Source: JBALVT01 sp045110675 (GTDB taxonomy: Bacteria > Pseudomonadota > Gammaproteobacteria > Pseudomonadales > Halieaceae). Taken from it: a stretch of DNA of 64,000 bases. Made by a program: the position numbers and the translations under genes. The stretch covers positions 1 to 64,000 of the forward strand of contig JBGCGJ010000011.1 in the NCBI GenBank assembly GCA_045110675.1, read 5' to 3'. The notes beneath the pieces were generated by a model. The model did not search any database. It was not told where the DNA came from and saw only the letters and a program-made list of their open reading frames with translations. Positions 9,554 through 18,407 of the stretch are shown in pieces. Numbering within the stretch: the stretch's first letter is position 1; every line of letters begins with the position of its first letter.

Positions 9554-10267
9554 TTGCGTGATCTTCCTCTACTGGATTGTGGAGAGGGCTTTCCGCCGAC
9601 GTCTGAAGCCTTGGATTACCCGAACGGCTTACTCGCAGTGGGAGGTAATTTATCTTCACAGAGGCTCTTGGAAGCATACCGGCGCGGAATTTTCCCCTGG
9701 TACGAAGACCCACAACCTGTGTTGTGGTGGACGCCCGAACCCCGCTCGGTTTTACTACCCGACGAAGTTCACGTCTCCAGATCACTGCGCAAAACACTGC
9801 GTAAAGATAGCTTTAAACTGTCTGTAGATTGTCATTTTGAAGCGGTTATCCATCAGTGCGGACAGGTCCGCTGCGATGGGCCGGGAACCTGGATCAACGC
9901 GGACATGAAAGCTGCCTACACGCGGCTACACGATCAGGGGTTTGCCCATTCCATCGAAGTTCATAACCACAATGACGAGTTGATCGCAGGCTTGTACGGC
10001 GTCGCACTGGGCCGGGTATTTTTTGGCGAATCCATGTTTTCGCTAGAAACTGACGGTTCCAAAGTCGCGTTTTTGGGCCTTATCAATATTGCCCATCGAG
10101 GCTGTTTCGAACTGATAGATTGCCAGGTGGAAAGCGATCATATGAATTCTCTTGGGGCCAGGAACATCAGCCGACTGGACTTCGAAGCCAAGCTTGCGCA
10201 AACTGTAGATATGGATAACGACCACACCATCTGGCGTCTGCCCGAAACTTCCGGAGGCCTGTTGTGA
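9554..10267 (+). CDS. aat: Leucyl/phenylalanyl-tRNA--protein transferase
   Basis: Aat adds Leu or Phe from aminoacyl-tRNA to the N-terminal Arg or Lys of proteins, creating N-degrons read by ClpS-ClpA. Family motifs are PNGLLAVGGNLS, RRGIFPWYED, PVLWWTPEPRSVL, GTWINADMKAAY and FFGESMFS. The open frame extends to an ATG at 9497, but that overlaps trxB by 53 bases. A TTG at 9554, four bases after the trxB stop, gives 13 residues before the conserved FPP, as in Pseudomonas Aat, and is preferred. The start is not certain. It is coupled to bpt and lies near clpA/clpS, which act on its products. Confidence 0.92.
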   Translation: MRDLPLLDCGEGFPPTSEALDYPNGLLAVGGNLSSQRLLEAYRRGIFPWYEDPQPVLWWTPEPRSVLLPDEVHVSRSLRKTLRKDSFKLSVDCHFEAVIHQCGQVRCDGPGTWINADMKAAYTRLHDQGFAHSIEVHNHNDELIAGLYGVALGRVFFGESMFSLETDGSKVAFLGLINIAHRGCFELIDCQVESDHMNSLGARNISRLDFEAKLAQTVDMDNDHTIWRLPETSGGLL

Positions 10268-10974
10268 CCTCGTCGCTGCGGGATCTGAAGGTGTATACCA
10301 CCTATCCCCACGACTGCAGCTACCTGAAAGATCAGGAAGCGGTGACACTGTTCGTGGATCCCAGGCAAAAAGTTGATAAAACGCTGTATAGCAAACTCTC
10401 CGGGCTCGGGTTTCGACGCAGCGGCAGCCATATTTACCGCCCACATTGCACCGACTGTAACGCCTGTATTCCCGCTAGGATTCCGGTGGATAGTTTTCAG
10501 GCCAGCCGCAAGCAGCGCCGCACCTTTAACCGCAACCAGGATCTCGAAGTAGAATACAGCCAGGATATTACCGACAGCGCCGCCTTTGGTTTATACCACC
10601 GCTATATTGAAGAGCGTCATTCCGATGGCGATATGTTTCCACCCGATCGTGAGCAGTATGAATCGTTCCTGAGCAATGAATGGGGCTGTACCGATTACTT
10701 TCGTTTTTATGACAAGGGCAAGTTAATTGCGATTGCCGTAGTCGACGTATTACAGGACGGTTTGTCGGCTATCTATACCTTCTTCGATCCCGCTGCGAGC
10801 CAGCGAAGCCTGGGAGGATATGCCGTTATGTGGCAGATAGAGAAGGCTAAAGCCTTGGGGTTGGATTACGTCTATCTCGGATACTGGATACGCAACTGCC
10901 AGAAGATGGCCTACAAATCCGAGTACCGGCCACTTGAGCTCTATCTCAACAGCCGCTGGACTGCGCTTTTATAG
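10264..10974 (+). CDS. bpt: Aspartate/glutamate leucyltransferase (Bpt)
   Basis: A 236-residue Ate1-type aminoacyl-tRNA transferase. Bacterial Bpt attaches Leu to N-terminal Asp or Glu, giving a second route into the ClpS N-end rule. It has the cysteine cluster HCTDCNACIPARIPVDSF, YIEERHSDGDMFPPD, a GNAT-like core ending in FFDPAASQRSLGGYAVMWQI, and YLGYWIRNCQKMAYKSEYRP. It starts with GTG at 10264, overlapping the aat stop by 4 bases (GTGA), so translation is coupled. Confidence 0.94.
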   Translation: MTSSLRDLKVYTTYPHDCSYLKDQEAVTLFVDPRQKVDKTLYSKLSGLGFRRSGSHIYRPHCTDCNACIPARIPVDSFQASRKQRRTFNRNQDLEVEYSQDITDSAAFGLYHRYIEERHSDGDMFPPDREQYESFLSNEWGCTDYFRFYDKGKLIAIAVVDVLQDGLSAIYTFFDPAASQRSLGGYAVMWQIEKAKALGLDYVYLGYWIRNCQKMAYKSEYRPLELYLNSRWTALL

Positions 10975-11087
10975 TCATCACAGTGGCGCATAAAGCGTTT
11001 CTTCCGCAGCAAATTCATCTCCTTTATTCGCGATGCTCGAATTAAGCCGCGCATCTATGAATAATTGTACGCATTAGAGTAGTTTTG

Positions 11088-11103
11088 CCACTTATTCGAG
11101 TGG
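11088..11103 (+). promoter_or_regulatory. Small hairpin in the infA leader
   Basis: CCACT (11088-11092) pairs with AGTGG (11099-11103) around a six-base loop. It lies 17 bases before the stronger terminator-like hairpin and may be part of the same leader RNA. Confidence 0.35.
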
Positions 11104-11120
11104 AACATTGGGTTCGTTTG

Positions 11121-11143
11121 AGGCAGAATGCTGCCTGTTTTTT
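11121..11143 (+). terminator. Intrinsic terminator/attenuator just upstream of infA
   Basis: A perfect 6-bp stem AGGCAG-AATG-CTGCCT (11121-11136) is followed at once by GTTTTTT (11137-11143), the classic intrinsic terminator layout on the plus strand. It lies about 150 bases past the bpt stop and ends only 18 bases before the infA ATG, with the infA ribosome binding site (AGGAA at 11149) directly after the U-tract. It could end the trxB-aat-bpt transcript or act as an attenuator for infA. Confidence 0.75.
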
Positions 11144-11161
11144 AGCTAGGAACACTGCCGC

Positions 11162-11380
11162 ATGGCAAAAGAAGATCAAATAGAAATGGAAGGCGAGGTG
11201 ATCGATACCTTGCCAAACACGACTTTCAGAGTAGAACTGGAAAATGGACATGTCGTGACCGCACATATCTCAGGGAAAATGCGTAAGAATTACATACGCA
11301 TTCTGACAGGCGATAAAGTTCGTGTTGAACTTACTCCCTACGACCTGACTAAAGGTCGCATTACCTACCGCGAACGCTAA
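11162..11380 (+). CDS. infA: Translation initiation factor IF-1
   Basis: The 72-residue OB-fold protein IF-1 binds the ribosomal A site of the 30S subunit during initiation. The sequence is typical throughout: MAKEDQIEMEGEVIDTLP, the RVELENGHVVTAHISGKMRK strand pair, and DLTKGRITYRER at the C-terminus. It shares a tail-to-tail overlap with clpA (stop codons overlap by three bases). The nearby leader contains a terminator-like hairpin. Confidence 0.98.
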   Translation: MAKEDQIEMEGEVIDTLPNTTFRVELENGHVVTAHISGKMRKNYIRILTGDKVRVELTPYDLTKGRITYRER

Positions 11381-13674
11381 TCGGAACTAAGAGCGGGCTC
11401 TGGCTTGCTCTGCGTTGCTTCCACCTTCACATCCAACTTATCTTCCGCCTGGTTTAGGCGCACGAGCGCTGTGCCACCTGATTTGGAAAGATCTCCAAAC
11501 AGCACGAGTTCCGCGAGCGGCTTTTTAATGTGCTCCTGAATAACTCGCTCCATCGGTCGAGCACCCATGTTGGCATCGTAGCCCTTCTCCACCAGCCATA
11601 ATCTGGCATCTTCATCGACATCCAGGGTGACGCGTTTTTCGTCCAGTTGACCCTGCAGCTCAGTTAAGAACTTATCCACCACAGTAAAGATCACAGCTTC
11701 ACCGAGAGGCTCGAACTGAACAATACTATCCAAGCGATTGCGAAACTCTGGTGTAAAGGACTTGTTAATCGCCTCCATTCCATCAGTGCTGTGGTCTTGC
11801 TGAGTGAATCCAATGGTTCGACGACTGATACTTTCGGCACCGGCATTGGTTGTCATAACCAGTATCACATTGCGAAAATCAGCCTTGCGGCCATTGTTGT
11901 CTGTCAGGCTGCCATGATCCATCACTTGTAGCAGCAAATTAAACACTTCTGGATGTGCTTTTTCGATTTCATCAAGCAGCACTACGCAGTGCGGGTTTTT
12001 TGTGACAGCGTCCGTCAGCAGCCCACCCTGGTCAAAACCAACGTAACCCGGTGGCGCACCTATCAACCGCGAAACCGTATGTCTTTCCATATATTCGGAC
12101 ATATCGAATCGCAGTAGCTCCAGACCCATAATATTCGCCAGCTGCCGAGTCACTTCGGTCTTGCCGACCCCGGTTGGTCCAGCGAGCAAAAAAGAACCGA
12201 TCGGTTTGTCGCCTGAACGCAAACCGGCTCTGGCCAATTTAATAGAACTGGATAGATTGGCGATGGCTTTGTCTTGACCAAACACCACCATTTGAAGATT
12301 GCTCTCGAGTTTCTGCAAGGAATCTCTGTCATCCGCGCTAACTGTTTTTGGCGGGATGCGAGCAATCTTGGCGATTATGGCCTCGATGTCCGCGACGCCG
12401 ATGACTTTCTTCCGCTTGGAAGCAGATTGCAATTGTTGGAATGCACCCGCCTCGTCAATAACATCAATCGCTTTGTCCGGCAGAAAGCGATCTGTGATGT
12501 ATCTGGCCGATAAATCCGTAGCGACCCGCAGCGCTTTGTCACTGTAGCGCAAGCCGTGATAGTCCTCAAAGCGCGACTTCAAACCTTTCAAAATTTTGTA
12601 GGCATCGTCCGGACTAGGCTCAAGCACATCGATTTTCTGGAAGCGACGGCTAAGCGCCTTGTCTTTATCGAAAATCCCTCGATACTCCTGAAAAGTGGTC
12701 GAACCGATGCAGCGCATTTGCCCGGAACTCAATAGCGGTTTCAGCAAGTTGCTGGCATCCATCACACCGCCTGAGGCTGCACCGGCGCCAATGATCGTGT
12801 GAATTTCGTCGATGAACAAGATGGCGTCATCGCGTTTCTTCAATTCTGCGAGCAGGCCCTTGAAACGTTTTTCAAAGTCTCCGCGGTATTTTGTCCCGGC
12901 CAGAAGTGCACCTAAATCGAGAGAGTAAACGACACTGCCCTTGAGCACATCGGGCACCTCATCATCGACGATAAGTTTAGCCAAGCCCTCAGCTATTGCA
13001 GTTTTACCAACGCCGGATTCACCGACTAACAGAGGGTTGTTTTTGCGTCTGCGCACCAAAATCTGGGTGACGCGTTCCACCTCCGGAATACGGCCGATCA
13101 GAGGGTCGATGCGACCCGCTTCGGCCTCCGCATTGAGGTTGGTGGCAAAGCTGTCGAGTGGGTTGTTTTCTGCCCCCTCTTCCCCACCAGATTCGTCTCC
13201 CATTGAGGACTCGGAATCTGGAAGATCACCCTCGTTACCGACTTTGGAAATTCCGTGGGTGATGTAATTCACCACATCCAGTCGCGCGATGCTCTGGGTC
13301 TTTAAGAAGTAAACGGCCTGACTCTCTTGCTCACTGAAGATTGCGACCAGCACGCTGGCACCGGTGACCTCTTGTTTGCCCGAGGATTGCACATGAAAAA
13401 CTGCGCGCTGCAGGACGCGTTGAAAGCCCAGAGTGGGCTGGGTCTCTCTGTCTTCATCACTCTCGGGTATCAATGGTGTTGTCGCATCGACAAATTCAAT
13501 CAGGTCCCCGCGCATAGCGGCCAAATCTGCACCGCAGGCTTTGAGCACGAGAACGGCGTCATCGTTGTCGAGAAGCGCAAGGAGTAAATGTTCAACCGTC
13601 ATAAATTCATGACGCTTGGCTCGTGCTCCCCGAAAGGCATCATTGAGCGTTTGTTCCAGATGTTTACTCAGCAT
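11377..13674 (-). CDS. clpA: ATP-dependent Clp protease ATP-binding subunit ClpA
   Basis: ClpA (765 residues) is the hexameric AAA+ unfoldase that feeds substrates to ClpP. Visible are the N-domain with the two Clp repeats (residues 1-145), an acidic linker (SSMGDESGGEEGAENN), the D1 Walker A GESGVGKTAIAEGL with Walker B LFIDEIHTIIGAGA, the D2 Walker A GPTGVGKTEV with Walker B VVLLDEIEKAHPE, and the IGF-type ClpP loop region (RRTIGFTQQD). It follows clpS by 26 bases, the conserved clpS-clpA operon. Confidence 0.97.
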   Translation of the reverse strand: MLSKHLEQTLNDAFRGARAKRHEFMTVEHLLLALLDNDDAVLVLKACGADLAAMRGDLIEFVDATTPLIPESDEDRETQPTLGFQRVLQRAVFHVQSSGKQEVTGASVLVAIFSEQESQAVYFLKTQSIARLDVVNYITHGISKVGNEGDLPDSESSMGDESGGEEGAENNPLDSFATNLNAEAEAGRIDPLIGRIPEVERVTQILVRRRKNNPLLVGESGVGKTAIAEGLAKLIVDDEVPDVLKGSVVYSLDLGALLAGTKYRGDFEKRFKGLLAELKKRDDAILFIDEIHTIIGAGAASGGVMDASNLLKPLLSSGQMRCIGSTTFQEYRGIFDKDKALSRRFQKIDVLEPSPDDAYKILKGLKSRFEDYHGLRYSDKALRVATDLSARYITDRFLPDKAIDVIDEAGAFQQLQSASKRKKVIGVADIEAIIAKIARIPPKTVSADDRDSLQKLESNLQMVVFGQDKAIANLSSSIKLARAGLRSGDKPIGSFLLAGPTGVGKTEVTRQLANIMGLELLRFDMSEYMERHTVSRLIGAPPGYVGFDQGGLLTDAVTKNPHCVVLLDEIEKAHPEVFNLLLQVMDHGSLTDNNGRKADFRNVILVMTTNAGAESISRRTIGFTQQDHSTDGMEAINKSFTPEFRNRLDSIVQFEPLGEAVIFTVVDKFLTELQGQLDEKRVTLDVDEDARLWLVEKGYDANMGARPMERVIQEHIKKPLAELVLFGDLSKSGGTALVRLNQAEDKLDVKVEATQSKPEPALSSD

Positions 13675-13700
13675 TCAGTGTTCCTCAGCGGGTTTATCGT

Positions 13701-14060
13701 CTAGCCTTCAGAAGCTTCGATCTCACACAATAGGGGATGTTCGTTTTCTTTGGAGTATTGATTCACTTGGGTCGATTTAGTCTCCGCAATATCGCGGGTG
13801 TAGATACCGCAAACGCCTTTGCCATGGGTGTGTACCGTTAACATAACATGGGTGGCCTGTTCGCGATTCATGCGGAAAAATACCTCGAGCACCTCTACCA
13901 CAAACTCCATGGGCGTGTAGTCGTCATTGATCAATACTACTTTGAACAGTGGTGGACTTTTTAGTTCCGGTTTTGATTCTTGAAGCGCCAAAGAACCGTC
14001 GGAGTGATCGTCTTCTTCACTCGACATTGTCAGCGGTGCTTGTATCGGTAGACCTGTCAC
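13701..14060 (-). CDS. clpS: ATP-dependent Clp protease adaptor ClpS
   Basis: ClpS (119 residues) recognises N-terminal Leu, Phe, Tyr and Trp and delivers such proteins to ClpA. The core PPLFKVVLINDDYTPMEFVV and the helix around MLTVHTHGKGVCGIYTRDIA match the family. The disordered N-terminus is about 35 residues. An ATG at residue 12 (MSSEEDDHSDG) is an alternative start. The two transferases that make its substrates lie about 3 kb away in this window. Confidence 0.95.
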   Translation of the reverse strand: MTGLPIQAPLTMSSEEDDHSDGSLALQESKPELKSPPLFKVVLINDDYTPMEFVVEVLEVFFRMNREQATHVMLTVHTHGKGVCGIYTRDIAETKSTQVNQYSKENEHPLLCEIEASEG

Positions 14061-14207
14061 TCAATAGCTCTCAATCATCAATGTTGTCTAACGGTATAGA
14101 TATGGTAGTAGTATAAAGTATTTCAAGAGGGAGTTAAGGTCTTGGGTGTATTAAATCAATGTGGCACAATAACAAAATTGCTTTTCAATACTTGTAACGA
14201 AAACTCC

Positions 14208-14227
14208 GGGTCTCTGCCGAGAGACCC
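14208..14227 (-). terminator. Probable terminator downstream of icd
   Basis: A perfect 8-bp stem GGGTCTCT-GCCG-AGAGACCC lies 22 bases past the icd stop. Read on the minus strand it is followed by GGAGTTTTCG, a weak U-tract. It probably ends the icd transcript before clpS. Confidence 0.55.
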
Positions 14228-14249
14228 CTGAATGACAAAAAGCGCCCGC

Positions 14250-15503
14250 TTACATTTTTGCTATGATCGCCTGCCCAAATTCCGAACAGCTCAATAATGT
14301 TGCTCCTTCCATTTGTCTTTCAAAATCATAGGTAACGGTATTGGCTTGTATGGCGCCGTTCATTCCCTTAATGATCAAATCGGCGGCCTCGTTCCAGCCG
14401 ATGTGGCGCAGCATCATTTCCGCAGATAAAATTAATGAACCCGGGTTTACTTTATCCTGACCGGCGTATTTAGGCGCCGTGCCATGCGTCGCTTCAAACA
14501 GAGCGATGTGATTACTCAAATTTGCACCGGGTGCAATACCAATACCCCCAACCTGAGCTGCCAGCGCGTCTGACAGATAATCGCCGTTGAGGTTCAGTGT
14601 GGCGACCACGCTATACTCTGCTGGGCGTGTCAAAATTTGCTGCAACATCGCATCCGCTATCACGTCTTTGATAATTATTTCCTTACCATTTTTAGGGTTT
14701 TTGATCGTCACCCAGGGCCCACCATCCAATAGCTTCCCCCCAAACTCTTCTCGAGCTAATTCGTAACCCCAATCGCGAAATCCACCTTCAGTAAACTTCA
14801 TAATATTGCCCTTGTGAACCAGGGTGACCGAAGGCAGGTCTTGCTCAATCGTATACTGAATCGCTTTTCTGATGAGCCTTTTACTGCCCTCTTCGGACAC
14901 AGGTTTTACGCCGATTCCGACATTATTGGGAAAACGTATTTTGGTGGCGCCCATTTCATTGATCAGAAAGTCGACAACTTTTTGAGCTTCCTCGGTTCCG
15001 GCCTCGTACTCAATCCCGGCGTAGATATCTTCTGAGTTCTCGCGAAAAATAACCATGTTGCAAGCGCCAGGGTCCTTGACGGGCGAAGGTACACCTTCAA
15101 ACCAGCGAACTGGACGCAGGCAGGTGTAGAGATCCAGCTCCTGGCGCAAGGCAACATTCAATGAACGAAACCCCCCGCCAACCGGCGTCGTGAGCGGGCC
15201 TTTAATCGCTACTGAATACTCCTTGATAGCTTCCAGAGTTTCATCGGGAAACCAGTCTCCTTCATACAGCTCCGCCGCCTTCTCTCCAGTGTAAATCTCC
15301 ATCCAGGAGATTTTCCTGGCGCCTCCGTAGGCCTTTTCGATTGAAGCATTAACCACAGCAATCATTACAGGACTAATATCGACGCCAATGCCATCCCCCT
15401 CAATAAATGGGATAATAGGGTTGTTGGGGACATTGAGCGTAGAGTCGTCATTGACCGAGATTTTCTCGCCCTCGGTGGGCGCTTGTATATGCAGATAGGC
15501 CAT
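14250..15503 (-). CDS. icd: Isocitrate dehydrogenase (NADP-dependent)
   Basis: TCA-cycle enzyme converting isocitrate to 2-oxoglutarate, E. coli Icd type, 417 residues. Motifs: IPFIEGDGIGVD, the substrate loop GGGFRSLNVALRQELDLYTCLRP (Ser and Arg residues, including the serine phosphorylated by AceK in E. coli), and EATHGTAPKYAGQDKVNPGS. The longest frame starts at 15536, but the ATG at 15503 (MAYLHIQAPTEG) has AGGAG seven bases upstream and gives the E. coli length. Confidence 0.96.
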   Translation of the reverse strand: MAYLHIQAPTEGEKISVNDDSTLNVPNNPIIPFIEGDGIGVDISPVMIAVVNASIEKAYGGARKISWMEIYTGEKAAELYEGDWFPDETLEAIKEYSVAIKGPLTTPVGGGFRSLNVALRQELDLYTCLRPVRWFEGVPSPVKDPGACNMVIFRENSEDIYAGIEYEAGTEEAQKVVDFLINEMGATKIRFPNNVGIGVKPVSEEGSKRLIRKAIQYTIEQDLPSVTLVHKGNIMKFTEGGFRDWGYELAREEFGGKLLDGGPWVTIKNPKNGKEIIIKDVIADAMLQQILTRPAEYSVVATLNLNGDYLSDALAAQVGGIGIAPGANLSNHIALFEATHGTAPKYAGQDKVNPGSLILSAEMMLRHIGWNEAADLIIKGMNGAIQANTVTYDFERQMEGATLLSCSEFGQAIIAKM

Positions 15504-15608
15504 AATGTGCTCCTGGAATGTCTCGTGAAACAGCAATTAGTGTAGCATGGCACCCTTACTCGAAACCTTGATTTGAGCCCATACTTTGAATCAACCAGCA
15601 GGCAGCTG

Positions 15609-16190
15609 ATGGCCAGTCTCATACTATTTAACAAGCCATTTGGCGTACTGAGTCAGTTCAGCGATAGCGAGGGTAGACCGACTCTGGCGGACTTTCTCGA
15701 CGCACCGAATTACCGCGTTGCGGGACGATTGGATTTCGACTCCGAGGGTTTGCTTCTACTCACAAATAACGGTCAACTGCAGCAGCAAATCGCCAATCCA
15801 AAATATCAAAAGTGGAAAACCTATTGGGTACAGGTAGAGGGAGAGCCCGAAGCGCCTCAAATTGATCAACTCGAGGCGGGTTTGACACTAAAAGATGGGC
15901 CCACGCTTCCGGCGAGAGCAAAACGCATCCCGGAACCCGCTTCCCTATGGCCCAGAATACCACCGGTGAGGTTCAGAAAAACCGTGAGCGATAGCTGGAT
16001 TGAACTCTCCATCGCCGAGGGCCGCAATCGCCAGGTTCGCAGAATGACCGCCGCTGTCAACCACCCTACATTGCGACTGGTGCGCCACCAGGTAGCGGAT
16101 TGGAACCTCGGTAACTTGCTACCCGGTGAACACCTTGAAATAAAGGTCACAACACCATCTACACCCCATAAAACCAGGAGACGCCGTTAA
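15609..16190 (+). CDS. rluE: 23S rRNA pseudouridine(2457) synthase RluE
   Basis: A RsuA-family pseudouridine synthase of 193 residues, acting on 23S rRNA helix 89. It lacks an S4 domain. The catalytic aspartate is in VAGRLDFDSEGLLLLTN. EPASLWPRIPPVR and EGRNRQVRRMTA match E. coli RluE specifically. The frame is open to a TTG at 15573, but the ATG at 15609 (MASLILFNKPFGV) has an AGGCAG site upstream and fits the family. It overlaps nudJ by one base (TAATG). Confidence 0.93.
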   Translation: MASLILFNKPFGVLSQFSDSEGRPTLADFLDAPNYRVAGRLDFDSEGLLLLTNNGQLQQQIANPKYQKWKTYWVQVEGEPEAPQIDQLEAGLTLKDGPTLPARAKRIPEPASLWPRIPPVRFRKTVSDSWIELSIAEGRNRQVRRMTAAVNHPTLRLVRHQVADWNLGNLLPGEHLEIKVTTPSTPHKTRRRR

Positions 16191-16639
16191 TGCGGGATTG
16201 GATACCCCATGTCACCGTCGCTACGGTCGTAGTCCGCGACACCCACTATCTTTTGGTCGAGGAGCGAGATAAACAGACCGGTGAAATGGTTTTTAACCAG
16301 CCCGCCGGGCATCTGGAAGCAAATGAAACACTCGGCGAAGCGGCGCTGCGCGAAACTCGTGAAGAAACCGCGTGGAATGTTGAGTTAACTGGAGTCCTCG
16401 GTGTCGCTCTTTATGAAGCTCCCAACAACGGCACGACCTATCATCGAACCACCTTTGTCGCAAAACCCCTGGAAGCCATTGAAAATGCCGCCATCGATCC
16501 CGATATCAGTTGCGTACACTGGATGGAATACGAGGACATCCTGGCCAATTCTGCTAGAATGCGCAGCCCCCTGGTTATCGCAGCTATCGAGCAATATCGC
16601 GCAGGGCACATTTATCCCTTGGACCTGATTTACGGCTAA
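16190..16639 (+). CDS. nudJ: Nudix hydrolase NudJ-like (phosphatase)
   Basis: A 149-residue Nudix enzyme. The Nudix box spans GHLEANETLGEAALRETREE. E. coli NudJ (YmfB) hydrolyses HMP-pyrophosphate and nucleoside di- and triphosphates. The N-terminus MRDWIPHVTVATVV and the position between rluE and mnmA are the same as in E. coli and Pseudomonas. It overlaps both neighbours by one base, so the four-gene run is translationally coupled. Confidence 0.92.
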   Translation: MRDWIPHVTVATVVVRDTHYLLVEERDKQTGEMVFNQPAGHLEANETLGEAALRETREETAWNVELTGVLGVALYEAPNNGTTYHRTTFVAKPLEAIENAAIDPDISCVHWMEYEDILANSARMRSPLVIAAIEQYRAGHIYPLDLIYG

Positions 16640-17733
16640 TGAGTTTAAACGCCAGCAAGAAAGTCATCGTCGGCATGTCCGGTGGTGTCGACTCCTCCGT
16701 CTCTGCTCTAGTACTACTGGAACAGGGTTATCGTGTGGAAGGCCTATTCATGAAAAATTGGGAGGAGGATGACGGCACCGAGTATTGCACTGCAAAAGAG
16801 GATTTCGCCGACGCCCAAGCTGTAGCAGATTCCCTCGGGATTAAACTACACGGCGCCAATTTTGCCGCGGAATACTGGGACAATGTTTTTGAGCATTTTC
16901 TTGAGGAGTATCGCGCGGGCCGAACACCCAACCCCGATATTCTTTGCAACCGGGAAATTAAGTTCAAGGCGTTTCTTGAGTATGCCTTGATGCTGGGAAC
17001 CGACTATATTGCAACCGGTCACTACACTCGTCGAGGAGAGCTTGCAGGCAAAGGCACTCTATTAAAAGGCCTCGACAACAATAAGGACCAAAGTTATTTC
17101 TTACATGCTGTGGGTCATCAAGAATTGGAAAAAACCCTATTCCCTATTGGTGAGATTGAAAAGCCCGAAGTGCGTAAGCTGGCCGAGAAGCACAATTTGA
17201 TCACCCACAATAAAAAAGACTCTACAGGAATCTGCTTTATCGGCGAGCGACGTTTTAAAGATTTTCTTCAGCAATATTTACCTGCACAAGCGGGTGACAT
17301 TTACAGCTTGGAAGGTGATTACCTTGGTGAACATCAGGGTTTGATGTATCACACGATCGGGCAGCGCCAGGGCTTGGGTATTGGCGGTAAAGCCAATCAT
17401 GGTGATGCACCTTGGTATGTGGTCGACAAAGATCTGGACAAGAATGTGTTACTCGTAGCTCAGGGTAACGAGCACCCTGCCCTGTTCAAATCCGTGTTAG
17501 ACACGGGTGAAATTTTTTGGGTATCAAATGAACCCATCTCGACAACATTGCGCTGCAAGGCAAAGACGCGCTATCGACAGTCGGACCAGGAATGCGTCTT
17601 GCACCCGGTCGGAGGCGGTTATCGCGTCGAGTTCGATCAACCACAGCGGGCTATCACTCCAGGACAATCTGTTGTCTTTTATGAAGAGGAACGCTGTCTT
17701 GGTGGTGGTGTTATAGAGAGGGCTGCCGCGTGA
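16639..17733 (+). CDS. mnmA: tRNA 2-thiouridine(34) synthase MnmA
   Basis: MnmA (364 residues) thiolates the wobble uridine of Lys, Glu and Gln tRNAs with sulfur from the Tus relay. The PP-loop GMSGGVDSSVSALVL binds ATP. The two catalytic cysteines are in PDILCNREIKF and STGICFIGER. It starts on the ATG that overlaps the nudJ TAA, and its own stop overlaps hflD. Confidence 0.97.
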   Translation: MSLNASKKVIVGMSGGVDSSVSALVLLEQGYRVEGLFMKNWEEDDGTEYCTAKEDFADAQAVADSLGIKLHGANFAAEYWDNVFEHFLEEYRAGRTPNPDILCNREIKFKAFLEYALMLGTDYIATGHYTRRGELAGKGTLLKGLDNNKDQSYFLHAVGHQELEKTLFPIGEIEKPEVRKLAEKHNLITHNKKDSTGICFIGERRFKDFLQQYLPAQAGDIYSLEGDYLGEHQGLMYHTIGQRQGLGIGGKANHGDAPWYVVDKDLDKNVLLVAQGNEHPALFKSVLDTGEIFWVSNEPISTTLRCKAKTRYRQSDQECVLHPVGGGYRVEFDQPQRAITPGQSVVFYEEERCLGGGVIERAAA

Positions 17734-18365
17734 GTTTGTCCTCTATTGAACGGCAAGCCATCGCTTTAGGTGGGGTCGCCCAGGCGGCGCGTCTGGTCGA
17801 TCAAATATCTAAAACAGGAAGCTACCCGCTGGACTTTCTCCAGCCCTCGATTCAGAGCTTGTTCGCCTTTGATGTCGAGAGTATCGAAGAGATCTACGGT
17901 GGTGTGTCTGGCGTCAAATTGGGTTTGCAGAACCTCAGCAGCGTGTTGGCCACGCGCCAGGCCGAAGAGAGCCGAGAGCTTATTCGCTATATATTCAGTA
18001 TTTTGTATCTGGAACGAAAATTTGCAGCGAATCCAGAAATGATGGCGGTGGTCCACTCCAGGCTTGAACACGCGCAATTCAGGGCCGACCATTTCTCGGA
18101 CAATATTCAGGATGCCTGCCACAGTATTTCAGGCATATATCAGGATACTTTGAGTAAGATGAAGTTCAGAATCAAAGTAACGGGCAGCGAAGAGCATCTA
18201 CAGAACACCCAAAATGCCGATATCATCAGGGCGTTGCTGTTAGCTGGCGTGCGCTCGGCATTTTTGTGGCGCCAGCTAAAAGGCAGGCGCTGGAAGTTGT
18301 TGGTACAGCGAAAACAGCTGTTGAAAGCCGCTCAGAACCTGTCGCGCAATCTGGACGTAGTGTAA
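17730..18365 (+). CDS. hflD: High frequency lysogenization protein HflD
   Basis: HflD (211 residues) is a mostly helical peripheral membrane protein, known in E. coli as a binder of phage lambda CII. Matching features include ERQAIALGGVAQAARLVDQI at the N-terminus, YGGVSGVKLGLQNL and AGVRSAFLWRQLKGRRWKLL. It starts with GTG at 17730, overlapping the mnmA stop by four bases. The conserved mnmA-hflD-purB order supports the call; its normal cellular role is unclear. Confidence 0.93.
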   Translation: MSLSSIERQAIALGGVAQAARLVDQISKTGSYPLDFLQPSIQSLFAFDVESIEEIYGGVSGVKLGLQNLSSVLATRQAEESRELIRYIFSILYLERKFAANPEMMAVVHSRLEHAQFRADHFSDNIQDACHSISGIYQDTLSKMKFRIKVTGSEEHLQNTQNADIIRALLLAGVRSAFLWRQLKGRRWKLLVQRKQLLKAAQNLSRNLDVV

Positions 18366-18407
18366 AATCGCCTGTCGCGCTTTACCCCTCACAAAATGGA
18401 GACACTA

